This document shows positions 7,855 through 16,572 of a stretch of 24,307 bases of DNA, one piece after another. The DNA is taken from positions 1 through 24,307 of the forward strand of contig JAILNY010000105.1 of the NCBI GenBank assembly GCA_024691105.1, in the 5' to 3' direction. Numbering within the stretch: the first letter of the stretch is position 1; each line of letters opens with the position of its first letter. Position numbers and translations under genes: made by a program. The notes beneath the pieces were generated by a model, which was given only the letters and a program-made list of their open reading frames with translations, was not told the DNA's origin and ran no database searches. The stretch comes from Treponema sp. (lineage in GTDB: Bacteria > Spirochaetota > Spirochaetia > Treponematales > Treponemataceae).

Positions 7855-9973
7855 TATTCATATCTCCTGAATCTTTTTTAATTTCACCTAAAACTTCAAG
7901 TGAAATAGAATTTCCTGCCGCCATAACTTCTTCAATAGAAATTACAACAAGTCCCGGCATTTCTCTTTCTGTTGAACTCTTTACAAGAAGGCGAACTTCT
8001 GAAGGACAAATAATTACCGGCTGGTAATTATTCTGATTCATCGCAGCAATTGCATCACTTACATCTTTTATCCAAGCCCTTCCGTCAACCGGATCAAGGG
8101 CAACGTATGGCTTTGCTCCATCTGCAGGAATAACCTGACGTTCAACTAAAATCTCTGCCCAGTCCTGACCAAGGTTCATAGCACGCAAAACTCTGTCGCT
8201 GTCAGCATACTGCAGACAAATCTGAAGACCCAATGCTCGTCGAACCTTTTCTGTCAAAATCCATGTATTTATCTGAGGTCCATAATCTGCAAGGGTCTCA
8301 AGAATACGGTCAATATTTCTGATAGAAACCTGTTCACGCAAAAGATTCTGCAATACTTTCTGAATCTGGCTGTATGTAAATTTAGCTGTATCAATTGCAG
8401 CTTCAACAACATCTTTATTCTTTTCGCGTTCAGCATTGATAATCTGACCAACTTCTTTAAGGCCAAGAATCTCAGCAGCGTGCGCGCGGATAATTTCTGT
8501 AAGATGAGTTGCAACAATTGTCGGCGGATCAACAACTGCATAGCCTGCGCGTTCTGCTTCCTGACGGCGTTCTTCAGGAACCCAGATAGCAGGCATTCCA
8601 AAGGCCGGGTCGCGCGCCGCTTCGCCCTGAATCTCTTCGACAACACTACCCGTGTTCATACACATATAATAGCCGAGCTTTAATTTACTGCGACCGGCTT
8701 CGATACCTTTAATCTTAAAACTGTATTCGCTTGGTTCAAGAGTCATATTGTCGATAATGCGGATACGTGGAACAACAAGACCAAGGTCTGTTGCTGACTC
8801 ACGACGAATTCTTGTAATACGCTCCAAAAGCTCGGCGCCCTTTTCTTCGTCAACAAGAGGAATAAGCGCGTACCCGAGCTCAAGAGAAAGCGGATCAAGC
8901 GGAACGACAGGACTTATATCATCAGGATTTCCGCCGGTTTGTTTTCCGGACTTAGCCTTTTGTTCTTCTTCAAGCTTTTGTGCAAACGAAGCTTTTTCTG
9001 CCTGAGTCATTCTGTAACCTACAAAGCATGAAAGCGCTCCCAGCGGAATAAGAATATACCACGGCATTCCAGGCAAAAGTCCTATAACACCGATTACAGC
9101 TCCTCCGATTATATAAACGCGTCCAGATACCGTAAAATCCTTTTGCAGCTGAGAAGACAAAAGCTCGTCAGAGTTACTTCCTGTTACAATCATACCTGTT
9201 GCAAATGACAACAGGAGCGATGGAAGCTGACTTAAAAGACCATCACCAATTGTAAGACGGCAGTATACACCAATTGATTCAAGCGGCGGCTCATGTCTTA
9301 TGACTCCGATTATATATCCTGCAACAAGGTTTACAACCGTAATAAAAATTCCTGCAGTTACGTTTCCACTTACAAACTTAGAAGAACCGTCCATTGCAGA
9401 ATAAAAGTCACTTTCACGTCTGATCTCGGCACGCTTTTGCTGCGCCTGCTCTTCTGTAATTGCGCCGGAATTTAACTCTGCATCAACGGCAAAGTTTTTC
9501 TGCGCCATAGAATCCAATGCAAAGCGGGCAGCAACTTCTGATACACGGGTTGCACCCTTTGTAATTACAAGCACCTGAATTACAATCAAAATGATAAAGA
9601 TTACCATTCCGATAACAAGCCCAGTGTTACCTTCAGAATTACCGACAACAAAGGTACTGAACGCGCGGACCATTTTTCCTTCAAACTTTGGTCCCTGAGA
9701 CAGAATCAATTTTGTTGACGAAACATTTATTCCAAGTCCAAACAGAGTCGCTAAAAGAATTACACGCGGGAATGAACTGAAATTACTTGACTTAGGTGTA
9801 TAAATTACAATAAGTAAAATTACGACAGCAATCGCAAGGTTTACTGCCATGCAGAAATCGAGGATAACAGGTGTTAAAGGAATAATGAGCATGAGAACAA
9901 CAACAATCGCACCAACTGCTATTGCATTGTCCTGAATAAGAGATAATATATTCTTTTGTCTCTCGTTTGCCAT
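7847..9973 (-). CDS. flhA: Flagellar type III export gate protein FlhA
   Basis: 708 residues with the start used here. FlhA forms the nonameric export-gate ring in the membrane. The N-terminal half carries about eight membrane helices and the FHIPEP signature region (RFALDSMAQKNFAVDAELNSG split: RFALDSMAQK, FAVDAELNSG); from about residue 335 the cytoplasmic domain docks chaperones and substrates. I chose ATG 9973 (MANERQKN) because GGGTGGGG lies just upstream; an open in-frame extension to a TTG at 9991 would put the SD inside the coding region. 36 bases separate it from flhB. It overlaps flhF by 8 bases. Confidence 0.97.
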   Translation of the reverse strand: MANERQKNILSLIQDNAIAVGAIVVVLMLIIPLTPVILDFCMAVNLAIAVVILLIVIYTPKSSNFSSFPRVILLATLFGLGINVSSTKLILSQGPKFEGKMVRAFSTFVVGNSEGNTGLVIGMVIFIILIVIQVLVITKGATRVSEVAARFALDSMAQKNFAVDAELNSGAITEEQAQQKRAEIRRESDFYSAMDGSSKFVSGNVTAGIFITVVNLVAGYIIGVIRHEPPLESIGVYCRLTIGDGLLSQLPSLLLSFATGMIVTGSNSDELLSSQLQKDFTVSGRVYIIGGAVIGVIGLLPGMPWYILIPLGALSCFVGYRMTQAEKASFAQKLEEEQKAKSGKQTGGNPDDISPVVPLDPLSLELGYALIPLVDEEKGAELLERITRIRRESATDLGLVVPRIRIIDNMTLEPSEYSFKIKGIEAGRSKLKLGYYMCMNTGSVVEEIQGEAARDPAFGMPAIWVPEERRQEAERAGYAVVDPPTIVATHLTEIIRAHAAEILGLKEVGQIINAEREKNKDVVEAAIDTAKFTYSQIQKVLQNLLREQVSIRNIDRILETLADYGPQINTWILTEKVRRALGLQICLQYADSDRVLRAMNLGQDWAEILVERQVIPADGAKPYVALDPVDGRAWIKDVSDAIAAMNQNNYQPVIICPSEVRLLVKSSTEREMPGLVVISIEEVMAAGNSISLEVLGEIKKDSGDMNNV

Positions 9974-10009
9974 AAGTCCCCACCCGTGCAAAACTTACAA
10001 AGTAATTTT

Positions 10010-11104
10010 TCAGCTGAACTTCTTCAACTGTGCGTAAATAACTGAAATCGCTTTAAAATATGACTCTGGTATTATATCACCAATTTTTGTTTCTGCATAG
10101 AGTCCGCGCGCTAAAGGCCTGTTTTCTACAATCGGTACATCGTTTTCGCGGGCAATACGCTTTATAGTCTGAGCAAGTGCGTCTTCGCCCTTGGCATTGA
10201 CTTGCGGCGCACCGTTAGGAATTGTCCGGTCGTATTTAAGGGCAACCGCAAAGTGAGTCGGGTTTGTAATTACAACGTCACTTTCTTTTACAAGCTTTGG
10301 AATATTACGGCGAAGCATTTCCTGTTTTGCACGCTCTAAGTGCGACTTAACTTCAGGATCGCCTTCCATTTCTTTGTATTCCTGCTTTACTTCTTCTTTA
10401 GTCATTTTCATCTGATCGATAAAAACTTTGTGCTGAACATAATAGTCAGGAATTGAAATTCCTATAAAAAAGATTGCTGCAAAAACCAAAAGTTTTGATG
10501 CCATAGAAGCAATGAGACCTACGCAGCCGGCAATATCTCCGCGCTCCTGAATAATTGAAAGCAAAACAGGAAGATCTCCCCTGATCATAATAAAACATGA
10601 GATTGCAATTACTGCAACTTTTAAAATTGATTTTAAAACATTGAACGCGCCCTGCTTAGAAAACAAAGTCTTTTTAAGATACTGTCCTACATGCGGAAGT
10701 ATGTTTGAAAACTTTGGAGTAATCGGTTTTAAGCTGAATAAAAATCCGCGGTTCTGAATTATATTTCCGGCAATCGCACCAATTGCCGCTAAAAAAGCAA
10801 TCGGTAAAACAATCTTTGCAAAATAAGAAAAAAACATCAGCGCATTTGCCGGATTAAAAAAATCTTCTGTACCTGCCCTGCTGAAAAAGAAAATACATAT
10901 TTCAATAAACTGCGAAAAAATATATTTTGCAAGAATAATCAGAGTAATTGAGCCAAGCAAAAAAGCAATTGCACTGTTTAAATCCTGACTTTTTGCAACG
11001 CGGCCTTCTTTTCTCGCCTTATCAAGTTTTATCTGACTAGGCTCTTCTGTGCGTCCTTCATCTTCTGCGGCAAACCACTGCAAATCTATCTGAGAGTATT
11101 TCAA
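10010..11104 (-). CDS. flhB: Flagellar type III export switch protein FlhB
   Basis: 364 residues. FlhB switches export from hook to filament substrates by autocleavage. Four membrane helices lie at about 45-215; the conserved QHKVFIDQMKMTKEEVKQE linker region is present, and the NPTH autocleavage motif is at 281-284 followed by FAVALKYD. The N-terminus IDLQWFAAEDEGRTE is typical. The start is TTG 11104 in the overlap TTGA with the fliR stop, with a GGGGG SD 9 bases before it; no ATG is available. Confidence 0.97.
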   Translation of the reverse strand: MKYSQIDLQWFAAEDEGRTEEPSQIKLDKARKEGRVAKSQDLNSAIAFLLGSITLIILAKYIFSQFIEICIFFFSRAGTEDFFNPANALMFFSYFAKIVLPIAFLAAIGAIAGNIIQNRGFLFSLKPITPKFSNILPHVGQYLKKTLFSKQGAFNVLKSILKVAVIAISCFIMIRGDLPVLLSIIQERGDIAGCVGLIASMASKLLVFAAIFFIGISIPDYYVQHKVFIDQMKMTKEEVKQEYKEMEGDPEVKSHLERAKQEMLRRNIPKLVKESDVVITNPTHFAVALKYDRTIPNGAPQVNAKGEDALAQTIKRIARENDVPIVENRPLARGLYAETKIGDIIPESYFKAISVIYAQLKKFS

Positions 11105-11907
11105 ATCTGTTTACCCCCAAATGCAAGAAATAACCGCGCAAGCTGCATAAAACCAGAATAAAAAGAACGCGTAAAAAAGTCACACAAAGACGGCAGCGCA
11201 ACTGTAAGAATAAAAAATGAAAAGAGCATCATAATCGGAAAACCTTCTGACAAAAGGTTCATCTGAGGAGCTGCCTTTGACAAAAATCCCATACAAATAG
11301 AAACAAGCATTAAGCTTCCCATTATTGGAAGAGAAATAATCAGCGCATTAGAAAATAATTTTGTAAGACCGGAGATTAAAATTTTTACAAGAGGTTCATT
11401 TCCTGTTACAAGTGAATATGCTGTAAGTGAAGAAAAACTTGCCTTAAGTCCGTCAAAAAATAAAATCTGAAACGCTCCTGTCTGAAGAAAAATCAAAAGT
11501 GCAATCAGATTTAAATACTGACCCATTAACGGATTTTCTACCTGCGACAGAGAGTCATAAACTTCTGATGCAGAAAATCCCATCTGAAAAGCAAAGAACT
11601 GGCCTGCTGTACTAAAGGCTGCAAAGATAATCGAAATATAAAAACCTGTGATTACGCCGATTAAAGCTTCGCCAATCAGATAAAGAACATAATACATGCT
11701 CATCATGTTGTCATATGAAACAAACTGCGCGTAAGGAGCAAAGTTTACATTAGGCAAAAGAAAATATGCCATATAACCTGCAAGTGCAACGCGCACGATA
11801 GTCGACACCGAACGCATAGAAAAAAGCGGCATCGTCATTAAAAATGCAAAACAACGAACCGCTATAATGAGAAAAACAGAAGCATTGGCAGCAATTGTTT
11901 CAATCAT
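11101..11907 (-). CDS. fliR: Flagellar type III export gate protein FliR
   Basis: 268 residues, strongly hydrophobic with about six membrane helices and the family pattern near FQMGFSASEVYDSLSQ and NPLMGQYLNLIALLIFLQTGAF. FliR joins FliP and FliQ in the helical core of the export channel. ATG 11907; the best SD (AAAGG) is about 14 bases away, so expression may depend on coupling with fliQ, 24 bases upstream. Its stop overlaps the flhB start by 4 bases (TTGA). Confidence 0.96.
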   Translation of the reverse strand: MIETIAANASVFLIIAVRCFAFLMTMPLFSMRSVSTIVRVALAGYMAYFLLPNVNFAPYAQFVSYDNMMSMYYVLYLIGEALIGVITGFYISIIFAAFSTAGQFFAFQMGFSASEVYDSLSQVENPLMGQYLNLIALLIFLQTGAFQILFFDGLKASFSSLTAYSLVTGNEPLVKILISGLTKLFSNALIISLPIMGSLMLVSICMGFLSKAAPQMNLLSEGFPIMMLFSFFILTVALPSLCDFFTRSFYSGFMQLARLFLAFGGKQI

Positions 11908-11931
11908 ATTTCTATCAATAACCTTTTAAAT

Positions 11932-12198
11932 TTAAGTTATATTGGCAATCTGACTGAATAACATACGGGTATAATCTGCAACTGTAGAAAACATCCAGCC
12001 ACCGATTAAGGCAAGTACAAAAAGTATTACCAGAAGCTTTGGTAAAAAAGTTAAAGTCTGTTCCTGAATAGAAGTTGTTGCCTGAAAAATAGCAACCACA
12101 AGACCGATTATCAGTGCAGAACCCAAAACAGGTGCCGTCAAAATCAAGACCTGCATAATGCCGTCTCTCATAAGGTTAATTATTTCACCAATCTGCAT
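11932..12198 (-). CDS. fliQ: Flagellar type III export gate protein FliQ
   Basis: 88 residues, the family's normal length, with two membrane helices (about 17-37 and 50-70) and the conserved ATTSIQEQTLTFLPK loop between them. FliQ is part of the FliPQR export-channel core. ATG 12198 has a good SD (GAGGA) 6 bases upstream and follows fliP by 14 bases. Confidence 0.97.
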   Translation of the reverse strand: MQIGEIINLMRDGIMQVLILTAPVLGSALIIGLVVAIFQATTSIQEQTLTFLPKLLVILFVLALIGGWMFSTVADYTRMLFSQIANIT

Positions 12199-12212
12199 AT
12201 TGTTCCTCTATC

Positions 12213-13037
12213 CTACAAAACTGAATTAAACAGCGACTGAATCAAAAGTCCCCAGCCGTCAACAAGAACAAAAAGCATAAGCTTAAACGGCATAGAAATC
12301 TGAACCGGTGGCAGCATCATCATACCCATTGACATAAGAATGCTGGCGACAACCATATCAATTATTATGAATGGAATATAAAGATAAATACCTATATGAA
12401 ATGCAACAGTAAGTTCATGAAGAATATAAGCCGGAATTAAAACATGTGTCGGAACATCAGACAAATCATTAGGCTGATCCATCTGACCGATAGACATAAA
12501 AAGCTTGATGTAATCGTAATTTCCGTCCATCTGTTCAGCCATAAAAATACGCAGCGGCTGCTCTGCCTGACGGTACGCCTGTTCAATTCCAATCTCTCCG
12601 TCCGCCATAGGCTTATACGCATTATTATAAATTGAATTGAACGTAGGCCACATTACAAACAGAGTCATAAAAAAAGCAATTCCATTTAAAATTGCAGTCG
12701 GCGGAACCTGCTGTAGAGAAAGGGCTCGCTTAATAAAATCCAATACAATTGAAAAACGCAGAAAGCAGGTTAAAAGCAAAAGCAGTGTCGGTGCAATTGT
12801 TAAAACCGTAAGAATAATTAAAAGCCTGACACTGAATGCAACTTCCTGACCGCTTTTTGGTTCACGGATATTTATGTCAATATTAGGAACCTGAACAGGT
12901 CTTGTATTTTGCTGCATCTGCATAGTTCCCTGAGATGAACCTTCCGGGAAAGAATTATCCTGTGCAAATACTACCAGCGGCTGCAAAAACAAAAAAAGAG
13001 AAAATGCAAAAACTTTAATTACAAAATGCTTTTTCAT
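12213..13037 (-). CDS. fliP: Flagellar type III export gate protein FliP
   Basis: 274 residues, with a cleavable signal peptide (about 1-25, ending VVFA) as is usual for FliP, a short disordered Gln-rich segment, then four membrane helices. Family motifs visible: LTCFLRFSIVLDFIKRALSLQ (two parts, LTCFLRFSI and RALSLQQVPP), LNGIAFFMTLFVMWP, and ILHELTVAFHIGIYLYIPF. It builds the export channel together with FliQ and FliR. ATG 13037 lies 3 bases after the fliO stop with no clear SD, so it is probably coupled to fliO. Confidence 0.97.
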   Translation of the reverse strand: MKKHFVIKVFAFSLFLFLQPLVVFAQDNSFPEGSSQGTMQMQQNTRPVQVPNIDINIREPKSGQEVAFSVRLLIILTVLTIAPTLLLLLTCFLRFSIVLDFIKRALSLQQVPPTAILNGIAFFMTLFVMWPTFNSIYNNAYKPMADGEIGIEQAYRQAEQPLRIFMAEQMDGNYDYIKLFMSIGQMDQPNDLSDVPTHVLIPAYILHELTVAFHIGIYLYIPFIIIDMVVASILMSMGMMMLPPVQISMPFKLMLFVLVDGWGLLIQSLFNSVL

Positions 13038-13040
13038 ATT

Positions 13041-13700
13041 CTATTCTTTTTTATTCCTGTCAATTCTTTTACGCTGCTTTGTTATAAAGTCCTGAACATT
13101 TAATGATGAATCAGAATAAATATTGGTTTTAGTTGCCTCTGTCGTATGAGAAGACTGCGAAGGTAAAAACATAGAAAGCACATCTGCAAAATTGCGTGCT
13201 TTTTTTGTTTTTGCAGCCTTGTCCGCAGAAAGATTCATCGCATTGATAAGTTCTTTATCCGTAATCTCTCCAATTAGATTAACAGAAGAATCAGCAACAC
13301 CAACAACATAACACTTATCTAAGACTGTAATTATCTGAGCTGTTTTTCCAGGAGAAAGCGTAACCTGCGCAACCTTTCTTAAATAAGGATCATCAGTATC
13401 TGCTTCGCCTGCAACAGATTTTTTCATAAAATTCATTGCAACATAAATACAGATAACAACGACGATTAAAACTAAAATCATTTTTATAACAGCACCAATA
13501 CCGCTTGGCTTTTTTTTATTAAGCGCTGCATTATCAGTAGTATCGATTACAAATTTTTTTTCTGGATTTTCGGTTGTTACAGTCTGAACTGTATTTGTGC
13601 CGTCATCAGAAGCAGAATTTACAGAATTATCCTGTGCATAAAAAAACTGACAGACACATGAGAACAATATAAAAAAGAAAACGAGATTTTTTAACTTCAA
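13041..13700 (-). CDS. fliO: Flagellar biosynthesis protein FliO (FliZ)
   Basis: 219 residues. A signal peptide (1-22, ending FFYA) is followed by a Thr/Asn-rich periplasmic stretch, one membrane helix (about 68-92) and a cytoplasmic domain with the FliO beta core (RKVAQVTLSPGKTAQIITVLDKCYVVGVADSS in parts: VTLSPGKTAQII, CYVVGVADSS). FliO helps assemble the FliP ring. It is longer than enteric FliO, as in other spirochaetes. The start is TTG 13700, with GGGTGGG about 7 bases upstream; no ATG fits. fliP follows after 3 bases. Confidence 0.92.
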   Translation of the reverse strand: MKLKNLVFFFILFSCVCQFFYAQDNSVNSASDDGTNTVQTVTTENPEKKFVIDTTDNAALNKKKPSGIGAVIKMILVLIVVVICIYVAMNFMKKSVAGEADTDDPYLRKVAQVTLSPGKTAQIITVLDKCYVVGVADSSVNLIGEITDKELINAMNLSADKAAKTKKARNFADVLSMFLPSQSSHTTEATKTNIYSDSSLNVQDFITKQRKRIDRNKKE

Positions 13701-13727
13701 CTTTTTCCCACCCCAAAAAAGTTTTAT

Positions 13728-14915
13728 TTAATGTAAATCTGAAACACGTTCCAAAGGAGAAAGAATCTCTGTTACACGAACACCAAAGTTTTCGTCGATG
13801 ACTACAACTTCTCCCTTTGCAATCGGTTTATGGTTTACAAGAATATCTACAGGTTCACCGGCAAGTTTATCCAACTCGATGATAGTACCTTCACCCATTC
13901 CAAGGATATCACGGATCTGCTTTTTAGTACGACCAAGTTCTACAGTCATTTCCATGAATACGTCCATGATAAGACTGATGTTACCCTGTTCGTTTGCTGC
14001 CATTCCGCCCTGGAGGTTCGGATACTGCAAAGCCTGTACGTTTGGAGTATTCATCGGCATACCGCCACCCATCATAGGCATTCCTCCTCCCATCATAGGC
14101 TGTCCCATTCCCATACCAGGCATTCCCATTTGTCCCATTCCCATACCAGGCATACCCATCTGGCCCATACCCATTTGTGGCTGACCACCCATAGGCATTC
14201 CACCAGCAAGACTCTGCATGCTGGCCATATCAGCAGCAGAAAGACCACTTCCGCTTGCTGCTTCTGGTTCTGAACCATATGCTTTTGCAATCTGAACAGC
14301 TGCTTCTCCAGCAATTGCTTCCCAGATTGTATAAGACTGTCCGTCAAGAGTAATCGGATAAGAGAACAATGCGAAAGTATTCTGTGGAATACGAACCATT
14401 GCTTTTGGAATATTTACTGCTTCTGCAGGATTACATGCAAGGCCTGCAAATTTCTGAGTTTTATCAAGGGCCGTAATTTCGTCATTTGTATGAGTAGAAA
14501 GAGTTTCTGAAATGATTGAAAGAGACATATCGTCCAAAGCCGCATTTTCTTCTTTGTTGATTAAAGAAACAAGTTTTTGAGCAAGCTCTGTAGAGATGAT
14601 ATAAATGTGATCGCCTGTCAATGCATTAGAAAAGTCAGCCATTACAGCAATTACCATTTCCGGTAATTTTGCAAGAAGCTGATCTCTTACACAGGATTCA
14701 ACTACAACATTACTTGCTGAACAGTCAACTCCTGTCATCTGCTTAAAGTTATCAGCAAGAGGCTGTTTTAATTCATCAGCAAACTTTCCAAGTGCTACTG
14801 CATCAATCGTAACGGACGGTCCATTTGAAACCTGTCCTGAGGCATTAAGGCCGTCAATTGGTACACCAGAAAGCAAAGCATCAATTTCGTCTTGAGAAAT
14901 AGCACCATCACTCAT
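13728..14915 (-). CDS. fliY: Flagellar motor switch protein FliY (FliN-like, with Met/Gly-rich linker)
   Basis: 395 residues. Order: CheY-P-binding-like peptide SQDEIDALLSG (7-17), CheC-like domain (about 35-225), a Met/Gly/Pro linker (about 238-288) with 19 Met in some 50 residues, then a FliN/SpoA domain (about 310-390: MDVFMEMTVELGRTKKQIRD in parts, LDKLAGEPVDILVNHKPIAKGEVVVID). It sits in the C ring with FliM and FliG. The CheC-type phosphatase motif E-x2-N is not seen: the aligned spot reads SETLS (136-140), Ser where Asn is expected. The linker is encoded by 30-base tandem repeats. ATG 14915 overlaps the end of fliM by 8 bases. Confidence 0.95.
   Translation of the reverse strand: MSDGAISQDEIDALLSGVPIDGLNASGQVSNGPSVTIDAVALGKFADELKQPLADNFKQMTGVDCSASNVVVESCVRDQLLAKLPEMVIAVMADFSNALTGDHIYIISTELAQKLVSLINKEENAALDDMSLSIISETLSTHTNDEITALDKTQKFAGLACNPAEAVNIPKAMVRIPQNTFALFSYPITLDGQSYTIWEAIAGEAAVQIAKAYGSEPEAASGSGLSAADMASMQSLAGGMPMGGQPQMGMGQMGMPGMGMGQMGMPGMGMGQPMMGGGMPMMGGGMPMNTPNVQALQYPNLQGGMAANEQGNISLIMDVFMEMTVELGRTKKQIRDILGMGEGTIIELDKLAGEPVDILVNHKPIAKGEVVVIDENFGVRVTEILSPLERVSDLH
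14068..14177. repeat. In-frame tandem repeats encoding the FliY Met/Gly linker
   Basis: Two 30-base units, 14101-14130 and 14131-14160, differ at only two positions (28/30 identical), and 14161-14174 starts a third. Each encodes a 10-residue unit of the type GMGQMGMPGM. Just left of them the 12-mer CCCATCATAGGC recurs at 14068 and 14089 (21-base period, MMGGGMP unit). Both periods are multiples of three, so copy-number change would keep the reading frame. Confidence 0.85.
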
Positions 14916-15945
14916 ATGTTTCTTCTCCTTCTACGGAAAGTTCTTCAAATTCTTCAGGCTCATCTTCAGCGATTTTGCCTGTAACCTGTACTGCCATTTT
15001 TTTGCCGATAACACCCGGCTGACAGTAAAATTTCTTTTTATTACCTACACTTAAAGTAAGAGAATCTCCTACCTTTGTGTTTGAAAGTCTGACTGTATCT
15101 CCGACACGAAGAGCAAGAACATCGCGTATCGGCAAATTAATAGAACCTATTTCTGCAACAACATCCATATCTACAGTTGACAGTTTTTCTTTTAAAGTTC
15201 CAAGATACTGAGTTGTTGAACTACGTCTTACAGATGAGAACCAGAACTGAGATGACAGTTTTGAAATGATAGGTTCGATAGTGAGGTATGGAATACAGAA
15301 GTTAATCATTCCTTCTTCTTCACCAACTTTTGTTTCAAGCGTTACAAGGACAACCATTTCTGTAGGAGGTACAATCTGAGCAAACTGAGGGTTTGTTTCA
15401 ATCTGACCAAGACGAGGTCTAAGGTCAATTACCTGAGTCCATGCTTCGCGCATATTGGCAAGGATACGAACTATGATTCCTTCCATTACCGACTGTTCGA
15501 TATCTGTAAGGTCACGATTTTTATTTCCGGTTGTAGCACCAGTACCACCAAAAAGGCGGTCAATCATACTGAATGTAATTGCAGGGTCAATTTCAAGGAT
15601 TGCATTACCTTTAAGAGGATCCATATTGATTACTGCAAGTGTTGTAGGCGTTGGAATTGAACGGATAAATTCTTCGTATGTAAGCTGATCTACAGTTGCT
15701 ACGTGAACATGAACAAGACTACGAAGCTGAGCTGAAAGGCTTGTTGTTGTCAAACGAGCAAATGTTTCGTGCATAATCTGAACGGTACGAATCTGTTCTT
15801 TTGAGAATTTGTCAGGACGTTTAAAATCGTAAATCTTAATCTTACGGGTATCCGACACCGGTTTATAGTCATCTACATCTGACTGACCGGAGCTGATAGC
15901 CGAGAGTAATTGGTCAATTTCATCCTGTGACAGGATTTCGTTCAT
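14908..15945 (-). CDS. fliM: Flagellar motor switch protein FliM
   Basis: 345 residues. N-terminal CheY-P-binding peptide LSQDEIDQLLSA (5-16); middle CheC-like domain (about 45-230) with YEEFIRSIPTPTTLAVI, LKGNAILEIDPAITFSMIDRLFGG (seen in parts) and LRPRLGQIETNPQFAQIV; C-terminal SpoA/FliN-like domain (about 250-325) with LPIRDVLALRVGDTVRL. It binds CheY-P and reverses rotation. SD AAGGCGGAAG precedes ATG 15945; 27 bases separate it from fliL, and it overlaps fliY by 8 bases. Confidence 0.97.
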   Translation of the reverse strand: MNEILSQDEIDQLLSAISSGQSDVDDYKPVSDTRKIKIYDFKRPDKFSKEQIRTVQIMHETFARLTTTSLSAQLRSLVHVHVATVDQLTYEEFIRSIPTPTTLAVINMDPLKGNAILEIDPAITFSMIDRLFGGTGATTGNKNRDLTDIEQSVMEGIIVRILANMREAWTQVIDLRPRLGQIETNPQFAQIVPPTEMVVLVTLETKVGEEEGMINFCIPYLTIEPIISKLSSQFWFSSVRRSSTTQYLGTLKEKLSTVDMDVVAEIGSINLPIRDVLALRVGDTVRLSNTKVGDSLTLSVGNKKKFYCQPGVIGKKMAVQVTGKIAEDEPEEFEELSVEGEETYE

Positions 15946-15972
15946 GAAACTTCCGCCTTACCTTTTGATGTT

Positions 15973-16524
15973 CTACTGCTGAACAACATTTAATTTATCA
16001 AATGATATCTTTCTGATTTTTGATTTATTCAGAATTGTATCATTTATTTCGTTACGAATTTCAATTTTAAGCTTTTCTTCATTTTTTGGAGTAAGCTCTT
16101 CTACAGTTTTATCTGCAAAATAATTTCTCAAAAAGTCTCTGATAGGAATTTTCTGAGCTGTAATTTCTGCAGATGCAATCTTATCATCCTTTTTGTAACC
16201 AAGGAAAATATTTACAACAACACTTGCGTGCTGTGCATCACTTGTTCTTGTCTGGATTTCTCCAAGGGATGTATACCAGTCAAGCTCTTCTGCATATTCA
16301 CGATATTCTTCGCTGATAGGAATCTGAGTCTGACGGGTCTTGTTTCCACCCATGATATTCATTGTAATGATTACAACTGTAACAATAAGGATTATTGCAC
16401 CAAGTGCCAAAGCTACATATTTAAGAATTGTAGGGAGAATTCCACCAAGCCCACCTTTTTTTGCCGGCGCTGCAGCTGCACCTGAATCTTCTCCAAGATC
16501 AATGTCTGAATCTTCGTCTGCCAT
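15973..16524 (-). CDS. fliL: Flagellar basal body-associated protein FliL
   Basis: 183 residues. A short acidic/Ala-Gly-rich cytoplasmic N-terminus, one membrane helix (about 35-57), and a periplasmic FliL domain (VVVNIFLGYKKDD, IPIRDFLRNYFADKTVEEL, LKIEIRNEINDTIL). FliL supports the stator and, in spirochaetes, periplasmic flagella. ATG 16524 with a strong SD (GGGAGGT). The 48-base A+T-rich gap before it has a short inverted repeat (TACTA-ATTA-TAGTA) but no convincing promoter. Confidence 0.93.
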   Translation of the reverse strand: MADEDSDIDLGEDSGAAAAPAKKGGLGGILPTILKYVALALGAIILIVTVVIITMNIMGGNKTRQTQIPISEEYREYAEELDWYTSLGEIQTRTSDAQHASVVVNIFLGYKKDDKIASAEITAQKIPIRDFLRNYFADKTVEELTPKNEEKLKIEIRNEINDTILNKSKIRKISFDKLNVVQQ

Positions 16525-16572
16525 TTTTTTACCTCCCTAACCTTTTATTACTATAATTAGTATATTCTAACA

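Noticed and set aside
9974..9991. Longer flhA start at TTG 9991
   Set aside because: It would place the SD before ATG 9973 inside the gene, and the extra residues do not resemble the FlhA N-terminus.
13798..14273. Long plus-strand frames, one His-rich, opposite fliY
   Set aside because: They are the antisense of the Met/Gly-coding repeats; no SD, and fliY is certain.
16525..16572. Inverted repeat TACTA-ATTA-TAGTA and a TATACT in the motB-fliL gap
   Set aside because: Arms of only 5 A/T-rich bases and no acceptable -35; could arise by chance.
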